From Pseudomonas sp. GD03919 (lineage in GTDB: Bacteria; Pseudomonadota; Gammaproteobacteria; Pseudomonadales; Pseudomonadaceae): a stretch of DNA of 64,000 nucleotides. Position numbers and translations under genes: made by a program. Under the pieces are notes generated by a model. The model was not told the DNA's origin. It worked only from the letters and a program-made list of their open reading frames with translations, and did no database searches. The stretch covers positions 3,348,001 through 3,412,000 of the forward strand of contig NZ_CP104582.1 of the NCBI RefSeq assembly GCF_029814935.1. The letters run 5' to 3'. Below, one piece after another: positions 16,550 to 24,797 of this stretch (position 1 is its first letter; each line of letters begins with the position of its first letter).

Positions 16550-17878
16550 ATGGCGGTAAGGCTGGAGTTTCTAACCCAAAACCCTGAAGAGATGGAGCTG
16601 GCGATACGATATTGGGCCACGGACAAGGAAGGTGCGTTTCTTGAGCGAGTTGCCGACCTGGTTCCGTTTCGGGAGATCATTCAGTCCGGCCAGATTGCTA
16701 AAAAAGTACGTGAGTACTGCATCGCCTTCGACGAAAACCAGAGCTGCTACCTCTGCGAGCGACCCATACGTATCAATGGCCGAGCAGATGTCAAAAAGAT
16801 TCCCCAGAGTTCATCCATTCCTTGTGAGAGCTGTGCCGATGAGCAAAACAGAAAACGCGCCGAGTTGGAGGCGCAGGATCAAGCAGAGGTAAATAGGCGG
16901 CTCGCCGCTCTGATTGAGAGAAATGCCTCATCTACCCTCAATTACTCCGGCCTACCCGATGACGTTGTACTCATCCTATTAGCAATCAATGCTGTTGTGG
17001 CACCTCGTCTCGCAGATGGAACCTTTGGTATTGGCGATTGTGAAGACCTGGCACCGTGGGATCCCGGTGAGTTTACAAAACAACTCTATCGAGATGGATT
17101 TCTCTTGGAAGATCCGAGAGCGGCAAAAACGGGAACCTATTACCTCAAGAGTGGAGATCTTTGGCACAAGACCTATCAGCTTGAGCTATTCCTTCCCCCA
17201 GACACGACGCGTGGGCGTGGAAACGGGGCATTGAATCTGCTGGAGGAGCATTGTTTTTCCGATCCTGAGTCGCTTATCAAGCTCTGGCTGGATTACTCCG
17301 TTGGTGACGTACTGCGTTACCTTTTTGATCAGTGCAGCGTTTACAACCACGATCTTGATGAAGAAGCGATAGATACGATCAAAAGCACTGTCAGGCATGG
17401 GTTGCAAACGTATAGCGTTTCTCAGCTGTGGTCGGTCATGTGGAAGGTTGTTAGAGACGCGGCAAGCCTTGCTAACCGGGAGTACTACAACCGAACAAAG
17501 GCGGCAGCAACCATTCCCAAAAAAATTCGAAAACTTCTAGAGCTCGCCGATCAGCAGGGTGGAATCAGCAGGTGTTGGGACAGGCCGGAGTATCATCTTG
17601 CAGGCTCTCTTGGCATGATCTTCTCGAACCTCTTTGGAGTCGATGAGTATTCGCCAGGCGCGAAGGTCATTGAAATGTTCAACCGTATCGGCAGGCCTGC
17701 TCAGCCTCAGGGTGACGATAATTTACGCTCACTAGCTGGCGGTTTCATGCGTAGCGCTTTGGATGGTCCAAACCCTTGGTTGGTAATGAGTCGTTTTGCC
17801 GACAAAATTCGAGATGGGTTGACTACCGAAGATGCGATGGTGGAAGTTTTCAATCAGCACAGCGAAATGTTTGCATAG
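16550..17878 (+). CDS. Uncharacterised zinc-ribbon protein
   Basis: A 442-residue protein not recognised. Visible: a probable treble-clef/zinc ribbon at about residues 65-100 with CYLCERP and later CESC, a charged helical segment right after it, then a mainly helical body; no signal peptide or membrane span. It stands alone between an IS graveyard and a metal cluster, with somewhat lower GC and less biased codons than the core genes, suggesting acquisition. The ATG at 16550 is preferred; a GTG at 16538 would add four residues. The zinc ribbon resembles HNH-type scaffolds, but I do not see an HNH His-Asn-His set. A cargo or defence gene is possible; function unknown. Confidence 0.65.
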   Translation: MAVRLEFLTQNPEEMELAIRYWATDKEGAFLERVADLVPFREIIQSGQIAKKVREYCIAFDENQSCYLCERPIRINGRADVKKIPQSSSIPCESCADEQNRKRAELEAQDQAEVNRRLAALIERNASSTLNYSGLPDDVVLILLAINAVVAPRLADGTFGIGDCEDLAPWDPGEFTKQLYRDGFLLEDPRAAKTGTYYLKSGDLWHKTYQLELFLPPDTTRGRGNGALNLLEEHCFSDPESLIKLWLDYSVGDVLRYLFDQCSVYNHDLDEEAIDTIKSTVRHGLQTYSVSQLWSVMWKVVRDAASLANREYYNRTKAAATIPKKIRKLLELADQQGGISRCWDRPEYHLAGSLGMIFSNLFGVDEYSPGAKVIEMFNRIGRPAQPQGDDNLRSLAGGFMRSALDGPNPWLVMSRFADKIRDGLTTEDAMVEVFNQHSEMFA

Positions 17879-17990
17879 CTCTTAGATGTTTGAATTGGCT
17901 TCAATCCTGGGAGACAGTATCGAATCTCTTCTGAATCACCTAACTACACAGAATGGCACTTACTTAAGCCAATATTCCGCAGGACAGCCC

Positions 17991-18050
17991 GCTTTTGGCC
18001 GCAACCTGCCGTATCCTCTGCTTTCGGCCAGAAGCTGCCTTTTGATACGG
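17991..18050 (+). repeat. Two copies of a dispersed CTGCTTTTGGCCG-type repeat
   Basis: GCTTTTGGCCGCAACCTGCC at 17991-18010 and CTGCTTTCGGCCAGAAGCTG from 18018, the latter continuing to 18043 in near-identity with a copy at 20814-20839. CCGTATC (18009-18015) and GATACGG (18044-18050) can form a hairpin around the second copy. It lies just downstream of the metal cluster. Other copies in this window are near 20814, 34746, 44307 and 62563. Confidence 0.6.
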
Positions 18051-18108
18051 AAAAGAATTCTTCATGTGGGACTGGGTTAAGTCCTAACCCAGCCCCGCTT
18101 CGCATGAC

Positions 18109-18768
18109 TCAGATTACTCGTTTGATAGCGATGTAATCGCCCTCGGTGCGCAGCGTAACGGTCACAGGTTTGTTGGTGCGATTGCGCCAGAACCAACCGT
18201 GATTACCGTCAAAGGCTGCCTCCAGCACACCCTTATCTTCGGGTGTGGCGCGTCCCTTGCCATAGCCATGGTAGAACTCACGCGGTGCATTGTAGGGGTC
18301 GCCATGGGTGTCGTAATTCACCACGCCGCCATTAGCCGTCCAGAAGTAGTTGACCTTGGTGCCCTTGAGCATCTCCACTTTGATCTCGGCGCCCTGGCCG
18401 GGAGCTAGGGAAAAGCTCATTTCATGCTTCTGTCCCTGCTTTTCAGGCTCCACCACCTCGGCCGCTGCTGGCTCGCTAACCACAACGGTCTCAGCTGCAA
18501 TCTCCACTGCAGCAGGCGTAACAGGCGCAACGGCACTGACAGATGTTGCGGCATCCGCAGCGGCCTCTTCGGCCAACTGCAGTTTGACTTCGGCCATCTG
18601 GGTCAAGCCCAGCAGTCGGCCGGCTCCAGTCGGATCGATGGCGTATTCCGCCGGCATAACCACAGTCACCAGCAGCACGGCGGCGGCGATCAGCGCCAGT
18701 ACGGTTGAGCGCAGCAGCTGGCGGCTGGTCGGCAACTCGCTCTGGGTTGGAAGTTGGCTATTGAACAT
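18109..18768 (-). CDS. Membrane-anchored periplasmic protein of the metal cluster
   Basis: A 219-residue protein with one N-terminal membrane segment (STVLALIAAAVLLVTVVMPA, about residues 26-45), an Ala/Val/Pro/Glu-rich linker (about 70-115) and a compact C-terminal periplasmic domain (MSFSLAPGQGAEIKVEMLKG ... WFWRNRTNKPVTVTLRTEGD). This matches a family usually named transmembrane anchor protein, found next to HupE genes on metal-resistance islands. No catalytic motif is seen. Translation starts 12 bases after the HupE stop with an AAGGAA site, so it is the last gene of the cluster operon. Confidence 0.75.
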   Translation of the reverse strand: MFNSQLPTQSELPTSRQLLRSTVLALIAAAVLLVTVVMPAEYAIDPTGAGRLLGLTQMAEVKLQLAEEAAADAATSVSAVAPVTPAAVEIAAETVVVSEPAAAEVVEPEKQGQKHEMSFSLAPGQGAEIKVEMLKGTKVNYFWTANGGVVNYDTHGDPYNAPREFYHGYGKGRATPEDKGVLEAAFDGNHGWFWRNRTNKPVTVTLRTEGDYIAIKRVI

Positions 18769-18780
18769 ATTGAAAATTCC

Positions 18781-19515
18781 TTACTGAGAGACGATCAGGC
18801 CGGTGAGCTGGTAACCCATCAAGAGGAAACCGGCGCTCATCATGGCAACGTTGGCGGTGTAGGCATGGCGCCAGAAGCTGGCGGTACGCCGCCAGTAGCC
18901 CATGACAATCAGAATGGCGCTCAAGGCCAGGAGCTGGCCGATTTCAACGCCGACGTTAAAGGCAATCAGATTGGGAATCAGGCCGTCGGCCGATATTTCG
19001 TATTCCTGAATCTTGGTCGCCAGGCCAAAGCCATGCAGCAGACCGAAAATCAGCGTGGCGCCTTTGGTATTGGGCTGATAGCCAAACCAGCGCTGAAATG
19101 CGCCCAGGTTATCCAGCGCTTTGTACACCACCGAGAAACCGATAATGGCGTCGATCACATAGGCGCTGATGCTGACTTCCGCGAGTACCCCAAACAGCAG
19201 CGTCACGGTGTGGCCCACGGCGAACAGGGTGACGTAGAGGCCCACGTCTTTCAGGCGATAGAGAAAGAAGATCACCCCAAAGAGAAACAGCAGGTGGTCG
19301 TAGCCGGTGATCATGTGCTTGGCACCCATATAGATGAATGGCAGCAGCATCACCCCGGTGCTTTCCTGGATAAAGCCCTTATCGCCCTCGGCAACAGCAT
19401 GGGCCAGTGCCTCAGGCATACCGAGAAACAGTAATGCCGCGAACAGCAGCAGGAGTAACGAGCGCGTCGGACGCACAACAGATGCGCCCATTGCGCTCAT
19501 AGATAGCGAATGCAT
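18781..19515 (-). CDS. HupE/UreJ-2-like membrane protein
   Basis: A 244-residue membrane protein with a signal-like N-terminus (SLLLLLFAALLFLGMPEALA), then about six membrane segments, including the family motif HMITGYDHLLFLFGV. HupE/UreJ proteins are nickel or cobalt permeases or accessory proteins. Here there are no hydrogenase or urease genes around; instead it lies with a His-rich protein, an anchored periplasmic protein and a divergent CsoR/RcnR-type repressor, which points to Ni/Co (or other divalent metal) homeostasis. Start ATG 19515 with AGGACT upstream. Confidence 0.82.
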   Translation of the reverse strand: MHSLSMSAMGASVVRPTRSLLLLLFAALLFLGMPEALAHAVAEGDKGFIQESTGVMLLPFIYMGAKHMITGYDHLLFLFGVIFFLYRLKDVGLYVTLFAVGHTVTLLFGVLAEVSISAYVIDAIIGFSVVYKALDNLGAFQRWFGYQPNTKGATLIFGLLHGFGLATKIQEYEISADGLIPNLIAFNVGVEIGQLLALSAILIVMGYWRRTASFWRHAYTANVAMMSAGFLLMGYQLTGLIVSQ

Positions 19516-19562
19516 GGTTAAGTCCTAAATTAAAGGGAGCTTGGGCCGCACAGCGGCCTGTA

Positions 19563-19922
19563 TCAGAGAATGAAGCTGGCCCGTGGGGGCCGTTCAATCA
19601 GAAAGAGCGGGCCCGGAGGAAAGAAATAGCGCGGAGCTTCAATCGGCAAGCGGCCTTCTGACACGGCATCAAGGCTGAGCAGGCTGCTCAGGTGCGGCGT
19701 TTCATGCACATGGTCTGCAGTAAGCGGGGAATGGAAATGATCGGAACAAGCGGCGCAGGCAAAGGCGCCGTCGCCGTGCGCATGGAAATGCGCATGCCCA
19801 TTGTCGGCCAAGACGGACTGAGAAACCCCAATAAATAGCGCAGAGGTATGCCCGGCCCAGGCCATCAGAATGGCAAGAGCAAGGGCAAAAATAACCTTGG
19901 CACTGATGGGTTTACTGAGCAT
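19563..19922 (-). CDS. His/Cys-rich exported protein of the metal cluster
   Basis: A 119-residue protein. A signal peptide or membrane segment (VIFALALAILMAWAGHTSAL) is followed by a metal-binding stretch HAHFHAHGDGAFACAACSDH with several His and a CAAC pair, then a hydrophobic C-terminus. It is probably a periplasmic metal-binding or sensing protein. First gene of the minus-strand cluster, divergent from the CsoR/RcnR-type repressor; the CCCCC/GGGGG operator lies between them. The ATG at 19922 was chosen because the signal sequence starts there; the frame is open further upstream, through the operator, so the start is uncertain. Confidence 0.65.
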   Translation of the reverse strand: MLSKPISAKVIFALALAILMAWAGHTSALFIGVSQSVLADNGHAHFHAHGDGAFACAACSDHFHSPLTADHVHETPHLSSLLSLDAVSEGRLPIEAPRYFFPPGPLFLIERPPRASFIL

Positions 19923-19980
19923 GCACTGGCTCGGTTGAGGCTTGAATAGTGAATTTTTTGACAGGGCTGCAGGTTTGCCA

Positions 19981-19999
19981 TATCCCCCCCAGGGGGATA
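19981..19999. promoter_or_regulatory. CsoR/RcnR-type operator
   Basis: TATCCCCC (19981-19988) and GGGGGATA (19992-19999) form a perfect inverted repeat with a 3-base spacer. G/C-tract palindromes flanked by A/T are the known operator form of the CsoR/RcnR/FrmR family. It lies between the divergent His-rich-protein gene and the repressor gene at 20039, so it could control both. Confidence 0.75.
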
Positions 20000-20038
20000 G
20001 CATGCGAGGGTAATTCATCGACGCACGAGACTCAAGGC

Positions 20039-20329
20039 ATGAGCGAGCAGGCACACGCCCATCAGCACCAAAGTCATAGCGATATCATCAAAAGGTTGAA
20101 GCGGGCTGAAGGCCATCTGCGCAGCATCGTCGGCATGATGGAGGACGGTCGTCCTTGTGTTGACCTAGCCCAGCAATTGCATGCGGTGGAGAAAGCAGTC
20201 TGCCAGGCCAAGCGCACCCTGATTCAGGATCATATCGATCACTGCCTTGAACATGCCGTAACTGCGGCCAGCGAGCGTGGCGAGAACACCGCGCTGGACG
20301 ACTTCAAGCTGATCACCAAATACCTTTGA
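20039..20329 (+). CDS. CsoR/RcnR/DmeR-family metal-sensing repressor
   Basis: A 96-residue all-helical repressor of the DUF156 family. The N-terminus is His-rich (HAHQHQSHSD), followed by RLKRAEGHLRSIVGMMEDGR, the ligand Cys in GRPCVDLAQQLHAVEKAV, and DHIDHCLEHAV. The N-terminal His together with Cys and the two His resembles Ni/Co-sensing RcnR/DmeR more than Cu(I)-sensing CsoR; this is inference. Such proteins release DNA on metal binding. The ATG at 20039 fits the family length. Its own palindromic operator is 40 bases upstream, so autoregulation together with the divergent HupE operon is likely. Confidence 0.88.
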   Translation: MSEQAHAHQHQSHSDIIKRLKRAEGHLRSIVGMMEDGRPCVDLAQQLHAVEKAVCQAKRTLIQDHIDHCLEHAVTAASERGENTALDDFKLITKYL

Positions 20330-20359
20330 GCGACTGCCGCCAGCCCTGCGGAGCCTGAC

Positions 20360-20710
20360 ATGACCTGGATTTTTACCAAGTACCTGATCACGGCTCTGGT
20401 CGTGATCCTGGTGTCTGAAGCCGCCAAATACAGTGACCGCATCGGTGGGCTGATCGCGGCCCTACCGATGGTCACTGTCCTGACTCTGATCTGGTTGTAT
20501 GTCGAGCAACAGCCAGAACTGAAAATCGCCAATCATGCCTGGTACACCTTCTGGTATGTAATTCCTACCCTGCCGGCACTGTTGGTATTTCCGCTCCTTT
20601 TATCGCGATTGGGCTTCTGGTTGGCATTGGCAGGCTATGTAGTCGCTACGGGGCTCTGCTTTGCTCTGTTCGCAGTGGTGATGCGACGCTTTGGCGTGCA
20701 GCTGCTGTAA
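20360..20710 (+). CDS. DUF3147-like small membrane protein
   Basis: A 116-residue integral membrane protein with about four hydrophobic segments (YLITALVVILVSEAAK, GGLIAALPMVTVLTLIWLYV, FWYVIPTLPALLVFPLLLS and ALAGYVVATGLCFALFAVV). The pattern SDRIGGLIAALPMV fits the DUF3147 family, of unknown function. It lies 30 bases after the repressor gene on the same strand and may be co-transcribed with it, which would make it part of the metal cluster. Confidence 0.7.
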   Translation: MTWIFTKYLITALVVILVSEAAKYSDRIGGLIAALPMVTVLTLIWLYVEQQPELKIANHAWYTFWYVIPTLPALLVFPLLLSRLGFWLALAGYVVATGLCFALFAVVMRRFGVQLL

Positions 20711-20813
20711 GGCTGAAGCGTACTAATTGCTCCGCTTGTCTCACTGTTTTTCCTGATATCCCGCGTGACTGCAACTCCAGAAAGAGATGGATTCATTTCA
20801 TGGGGCAGACTGT

Positions 20814-20870
20814 CTGCTTTTGGCCGGCAGCTGCCTTTTACCTGATTCGATACCAGCCAAAAGCGGACCT
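20814..20870. repeat. Dispersed CTGCTTTTGGCCGG repeat, facing pair
   Basis: CTGCTTTTGGCCGGCAGCTG begins at 20814, and an oppositely oriented core, GCCAAAAGCGG, lies at 20856-20866. The first copy is in the same orientation as the copy at 18018; together they bracket the metal cluster (18109-20710). Function unknown. Confidence 0.55.
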
Positions 20871-20960
20871 TTGCCTAGAAGAAAATAACTATCCAAATCG
20901 CTTAGCATCACGACTGGCGACTACATTTCTGTCATGCCCCTTGGGGCACCTCTGGCTGCG

Positions 20961-21914
20961 CTAGCGACAGTTCCCTGCCCTTCTGTAGCCTGCGGCGATG
21001 GCCGCTGACTCACTTGCAAAAATCTCCCGGTTCTTGGGGGCCACTTTGTCGTAGCTCGGGCAGCCCCGCGGCAAGTGATACACCCGGCTGTTCCGGTTCC
21101 CGATGATCGCGTCGCCAGCCACAGCACTAGCGGATTGGGTAGTAGGGATGCGGGTATCAATCTGGCTCACGAGCCCCTCACGCGATGGCTTGTGCCCCAG
21201 CGTCCAAGCGCGTACGCCGGTAATGAACGGGTTGTGGTGCCCCATGACTCTAGCCGTGCGGCTGTTCCATTCGCGCTCCCACGCCGACACCGGATGCTGG
21301 CGATCCCAAGCCATTAGCAGCTGCTGTTGTTGTCTCGACATTGAGAGGCCGTAGCGGTCGTACATGTAGAAGGTCGACCTGGCAACTAGGCCCTTGACCT
21401 CATCACGCGGCTCGGCCGCACGTCCCTTGAAGTCCACTCTGGTAGTGCATGCTCCGTACTGAGGAGCGCCGCCAGCCACCCGCCCGTACTGGTAGTTACT
21501 TCGGTCGCCGTTAACCTCGCCCACGGATGGGTAGAGATTGAAAAGGTCGGCCTCCATTGCTCTGAACACCGGGTCGTCCGCCACGCAGTGCTTCCGCCCT
21601 CCGTTCTGCCAGCACTGCCGCTGGTGGCCGAAGACCCAGGCTGGGACGATGTGCTCCCATTCGATCCGCTCCGCGCGTGTCTGCTGAGTCCGCGTCTCGT
21701 AGCCGCACGAGGCGGCGTCAATTCGCCCGCCTGACTTGCCAACCCACTCCCATGCGCAGCCGCAATAGAGGTCGCCGAGCCCAGTAGACGCCTGGTCATA
21801 GAACACCTTGTTCTTGGCGACGGTTTTCGCAGCAGAGAACGTCGATGGCGCATTGGCGAAGGCAAGTGAGGAGATAAAGAAGGCGGCCAGGCACGCCACG
21901 ATCAGACGCTTCAT
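20961..21914 (-). CDS. Secreted endonuclease I with C-terminal metal-binding-like extension
   Basis: A 317-residue exported nuclease. Signal peptide residues 1-20 (LIVACLAAFFISSLAFA); endonuclease I domain about 25-225 with the catalytic region RIEWEHIVPAWVFG, the NLYPSVGEVNGDRSN block and disulfide-type cysteines (CGCAWEW, CWQNGGRKHC). These enzymes (EndA/Dns/Vvn) cut DNA non-specifically outside the cytoplasm. The last 50 residues (IIGNRNSRVYHLPRGCPSYD to RRAGNC) form an Ada-like 'sunset' module, which makes the protein about 80 residues longer than E. coli EndA. The ATG at 21914 was chosen at the signal peptide. Confidence 0.88.
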   Translation of the reverse strand: MKRLIVACLAAFFISSLAFANAPSTFSAAKTVAKNKVFYDQASTGLGDLYCGCAWEWVGKSGGRIDAASCGYETRTQQTRAERIEWEHIVPAWVFGHQRQCWQNGGRKHCVADDPVFRAMEADLFNLYPSVGEVNGDRSNYQYGRVAGGAPQYGACTTRVDFKGRAAEPRDEVKGLVARSTFYMYDRYGLSMSRQQQQLLMAWDRQHPVSAWEREWNSRTARVMGHHNPFITGVRAWTLGHKPSREGLVSQIDTRIPTTQSASAVAGDAIIGNRNSRVYHLPRGCPSYDKVAPKNREIFASESAAIAAGYRRAGNCR

Positions 21915-22089
21915 TGGAACCACTCAGAGCAAAACGAAGCGGCATTGTACGGGTTAAGCCGGCGGCGGCCAGTACACTCAGGGATACGCCATCAGCGAAG
22001 CGAAAGGCAATCTCAGCCAAGACTCCGGCTAGGTACGGAACAGTGCAAAAGCGGGGGGATAAAATCAGAGATGTTGCGCCGACGGAAAC

Positions 22090-22404
22090 TCAGGAGCGTG
22101 AACTACCCGTGTCATTGAAAAAATCATCCCGAGCAACAAGCCCGAAATCACTAAGATCCTGGTCGTCGTCACCGAACATGAAGTTCACCATCCGCTCTCG
22201 TCTGAGTCCGGAAATGGTTCTGAAAAAGCAACCCTCGCAAAGATGCACCTCATAGCGCTCGCCATCGTGGGTCGAGCCATAGCCCCAACTGGCTCGAAGA
22301 GTGCCGAATTGCAATCCATACCCTTCGACGCGCGTGCTCTCGCCACAAACGTCGCACAGAACATCGCTGACCGACTCAGTCTGCTCCATCGCTGTGATCT
22401 TCAT
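22090..22404 (-). CDS. Hypothetical zinc-ribbon protein
   Basis: A 104-residue soluble protein with two CxxC knuckles, VLCDVCGEST and HLCEGCFF, about 40 residues apart, which probably bind one zinc. The C-terminal 35 residues are acidic (FGDDDQDLSDFG). Not recognised beyond this. The ATG at 22404 has AGGT upstream; an in-frame start at 22449 would add 15 residues of unlikely sequence. It stands alone, divergent from umuDC. Confidence 0.6.
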   Translation of the reverse strand: MKITAMEQTESVSDVLCDVCGESTRVEGYGLQFGTLRASWGYGSTHDGERYEVHLCEGCFFRTISGLRRERMVNFMFGDDDQDLSDFGLVARDDFFNDTGSSRS

Positions 22405-22650
22405 TGGTAACCTCGACCTTGGCCAGTAGACATCGCTTATGCGACACAATACTTCAACAGGAGCCTGCTCGGCGGTGGAGTGCTATCGCGCATTCGATCT
22501 TAGCTCAGCTCGACTGAGGACGCGCGGCAGCTCCCGGCCAGGGCAGCTGCCGCTCACTCAGGTAAGCCGCCAGGCTTTGTCGTTGTGACGCCTTCGCATA
22601 CACCCTCCTCCTGTCACTTTCGATTGACTGCGCACTGCCGCTAACAAATA

Positions 22651-22666
22651 CTGTTTATACATCCAG
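22651..22666 (+). promoter_or_regulatory. LexA (SOS) box of umuDC
   Basis: CTGTTTATACATCCAG fits the CTG-N10-CAG LexA consensus with an AT-rich centre. It lies 17 bases upstream of the preferred umuD start, so it overlaps the promoter and would make umuDC DNA-damage inducible. Confidence 0.85.
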
Positions 22667-22683
22667 TACTCAAGGTGACTTCC

Positions 22684-23121
22684 GTGGACAGCGTTTCGAT
22701 CCTCGGCCCCGTTGCACCCTCCCTGACAGCCATTCCATTTTTCCTGCCGACCATCCCCGCTGGGTTTCCTAGCCCCGCTCAGGACCACTTGGAGCAGCGA
22801 ATCTCGCTCGACGAGCTATTCCGCCTGCACCGTCCACAGATCTATCTCGCTCAGGTTTCAGGCCATAGCCTGACTGGCCTCGGCATTCTCGACGGCGACC
22901 TGGTGCTGATCGACAAAGCACTGCAACCGCGTCGCGAAGACGTGGTGATTGCCTGCCTTAACGGGGATCCGTTGATCAAGATTTTCGACATTGAGTCGCA
23001 GCAGGTGGTGCTGCGCTCTGCTAATCCGGCTTACCCGCCGCGTTACGTGCTGGAAGGTGAAGAGCTACACATCTGGGGGGGTTATATAGGCCTGTGCCGG
23101 CGGGGTCGAAACGGTGGCTGA
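22684..23121 (+). CDS. umuD: Error-prone polymerase V subunit UmuD (RulA-like)
   Basis: A 145-residue LexA-family serine protease-like protein. RecA-stimulated self-cleavage trims it to UmuD', which joins UmuC as Pol V. The cleavage site Ala26-Gly27 (TIPAGFPSP), catalytic Ser62 ([11 protein letters not shown]) and Lys99 (GDPLIKIF) are visible with the 37-residue Ser-Lys spacing of the family. The GTG at 22684, 6 bases after AAGGTG, is preferred; a GTG at 22675 is possible. The 3' end overlaps umuC by 8 bases. UmuD itself is intact, although its partner is disrupted. Confidence 0.9.
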   Translation: MDSVSILGPVAPSLTAIPFFLPTIPAGFPSPAQDHLEQRISLDELFRLHRPQIYLAQVSGHSLTGLGILDGDLVLIDKALQPRREDVVIACLNGDPLIKIFDIESQQVVLRSANPAYPPRYVLEGEELHIWGGYIGLCRRGRNGG

Positions 23122-23458
23122 GCACGTCTTCGCGCTGATCGACTGCAACAGTTTTTACTGCAGTTGCGAGCGTGTTTTTCGTCCCGATCTGATGCGCACG
23201 CCCATTGTGGTGCTGTCAAATAATGACGGCTGTGTTATCAGCCGCAGCCCAGAGGCCAAGGCGCTAGGCATCAAGATGGGCGAGCCTTGGTTCAAGGTTC
23301 GTAAGTCCTACGAAGCAGCTGGAGGAGTTGCGTTCAGTTCAAACTATGCGCTGTACGGCGACATCAGCGAGCGGGTCATGACCGTCATCGAAGGGCTGGT
23401 ACCGAAGCTGGAGGTTTACAGCATCGATAAGAGTAAGTTGTATAGTGCGGACGCCTAA
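23114..23458 (+). pseudogene. umuC: UmuC (RulB-like) 5' part, split by a mobile element
   Basis: Residues 1-105 of the Y-family polymerase UmuC, beginning GTG at 23114: [20 protein letters not shown] with the first catalytic Asp, then [18 protein letters not shown] and ending EVYSID at 23428. The next nine codons (to the stop at 23458) belong to the inserted element. The break falls directly between the adjacent catalytic residues Asp and Glu of YSIDEAF. The rest of the gene is at 44549-45511 and joins in frame, giving a 425-residue protein of normal length. As it stands the fragment cannot be a polymerase. Confidence 0.93.
23423..23428. repeat. Left junction core ATCGAT
   Basis: The last six bases of the 5' umuC fragment, repeated at 44543-44548 at the other junction. 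Probable crossover core or target duplication of the 21.1-kb element. Confidence 0.75.
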
Positions 23459-23507
23459 GCTATTGAGTTCTATCTATGGACATTGTTAAGCGTCCCAGGG
23501 GCGTTGA

Positions 23508-24797
23508 ATGGCGACGCTAGAGCGCATTCATTTCGTGCCCCATTACCTCGTGCGCAGAGAGAACGCCGTCGCATACTCCCCCAGTAGCAGCCGGCCATCC
23601 ATTGAGGGCTTGCCCCAAATCTTTTGGGCAGACTATGCACCTTGGAGGGAGGCAAACCTGTGGGCAGTGGAGCGAGCAACGACTGGTGACGCTTCTCTTA
23701 AGACCGTTGCCAGTAACATGAATGGCCTTCTCAATTACGCTAAATTTCTTGAATCTCGTGATTTGCAGTGGTTCGAGTTTCCCGCTCGCAAAGCTGACCG
23801 CTGCCTGGTGCTATACCGAGGGGCGTTGATCAAGATGCGCGATGCCGGCCAGATCAGCCCATCCACGGCGTCTGAGTACATGCGCAATTGCATCATGTTC
23901 TATCGGTGGGTAAGGCATAGGGAGCTTCTTTCTCCACACGTCCAGCTGTGGCGGGAAAAGCCCTACGTCGTTAAATACTTCGACCGGGTGGGGTTCGAGC
24001 GAACGATCAGCGGAACCACCACCGACCTCAGCATCCCGAACCGTAAGCGCCCAGGCCAAACGCTTGAAGATGGGCTGTTGCCAGTCTCGGAGACCGATCG
24101 CGATGCAATTCTGGATTTCGCCGCAGAGAACGCCACGCCCGAGCTCTACCTCATGTTGGCCCTTGGATTTTTTACCGGGATGCGGCTCGGCAGCATCTGT
24201 GATCTCAAGATTCAGTCTCTGGAGCGCGCCGCCCCCGACCCTTCCGCTGAAGGGCTTCTACGCCTTGCAGTTGGTCCAGGCGCAGCTCCGCCAGTGCACA
24301 CGAAATTCGGTGTGACTGGCCAGGTCTGGATACCCGAAGCGTTGCGTGATGAATTGCTGGAATATGCCAAAGGCTGGCGGAGGATGGAACGAGAGGCGAA
24401 AGCCTCGCCCGAGAATCGTGATTTGCTGTTCTTGACCCGCTTTGGTAACGCCTATGGCAGGCGCGGCACCGATCAGTCATCTGCTGTGAATGTTGAGATG
24501 TCCGAGTTTCGAAAACGGGGCGTCAAAGCAGAACTACAGGTGCTCCGTAAATTCCGCTTCCATCAGTCGCGCTGCACCTTCGGTACCGAATTGGCACGTC
24601 TGGCGCTATCGGCTTGTGCCGATGTCGCTATTGTAATTGCGACGGTCAGCGACGCGTTGCTCCATGGGCCTAACTCTGAAGCCACCACCTTCAAATACAT
24701 CCGATTCGTACAGGCACTGCCGATCAAACAAGCCCTCTCAAATAGCTTCATGGCGGCATTTAGCGGGATCGGCGCTGGGGCGCGGCACGATGGATAG
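23508..24797 (+). CDS. Tyrosine recombinase 1 of the umuC element
   Basis: A 429-residue phage-integrase-family protein. N-terminal DNA-binding part about residues 1-170 (SLKTVASNMNGLLNYAKFLE), catalytic part about 190-410 with Arg in FFTGMRLGSICDLK, FHQSRCTF (His-x-x-Arg) and Tyr in TTFKYIRF. All catalytic residues are seen. ATG at 23508 with AGGGG upstream. It begins 80 bases inside the left junction and reads in the same direction as umuDC, so read-through from the SOS promoter is possible. Its stop overlaps the start of recombinase 2 (GATGGATAG). Confidence 0.88.
   Translation: MATLERIHFVPHYLVRRENAVAYSPSSSRPSIEGLPQIFWADYAPWREANLWAVERATTGDASLKTVASNMNGLLNYAKFLESRDLQWFEFPARKADRCLVLYRGALIKMRDAGQISPSTASEYMRNCIMFYRWVRHRELLSPHVQLWREKPYVVKYFDRVGFERTISGTTTDLSIPNRKRPGQTLEDGLLPVSETDRDAILDFAAENATPELYLMLALGFFTGMRLGSICDLKIQSLERAAPDPSAEGLLRLAVGPGAAPPVHTKFGVTGQVWIPEALRDELLEYAKGWRRMEREAKASPENRDLLFLTRFGNAYGRRGTDQSSAVNVEMSEFRKRGVKAELQVLRKFRFHQSRCTFGTELARLALSACADVAIVIATVSDALLHGPNSEATTFKYIRFVQALPIKQALSNSFMAAFSGIGAGARHDG

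Noticed and set aside
16538..16552. MGSHM start resembling an expression-vector tag
   Set aside because: Arises from GTG GGG TCT CAC ATG read from an upstream GTG; the flanks are ordinary genomic sequence, so it is a coincidence.
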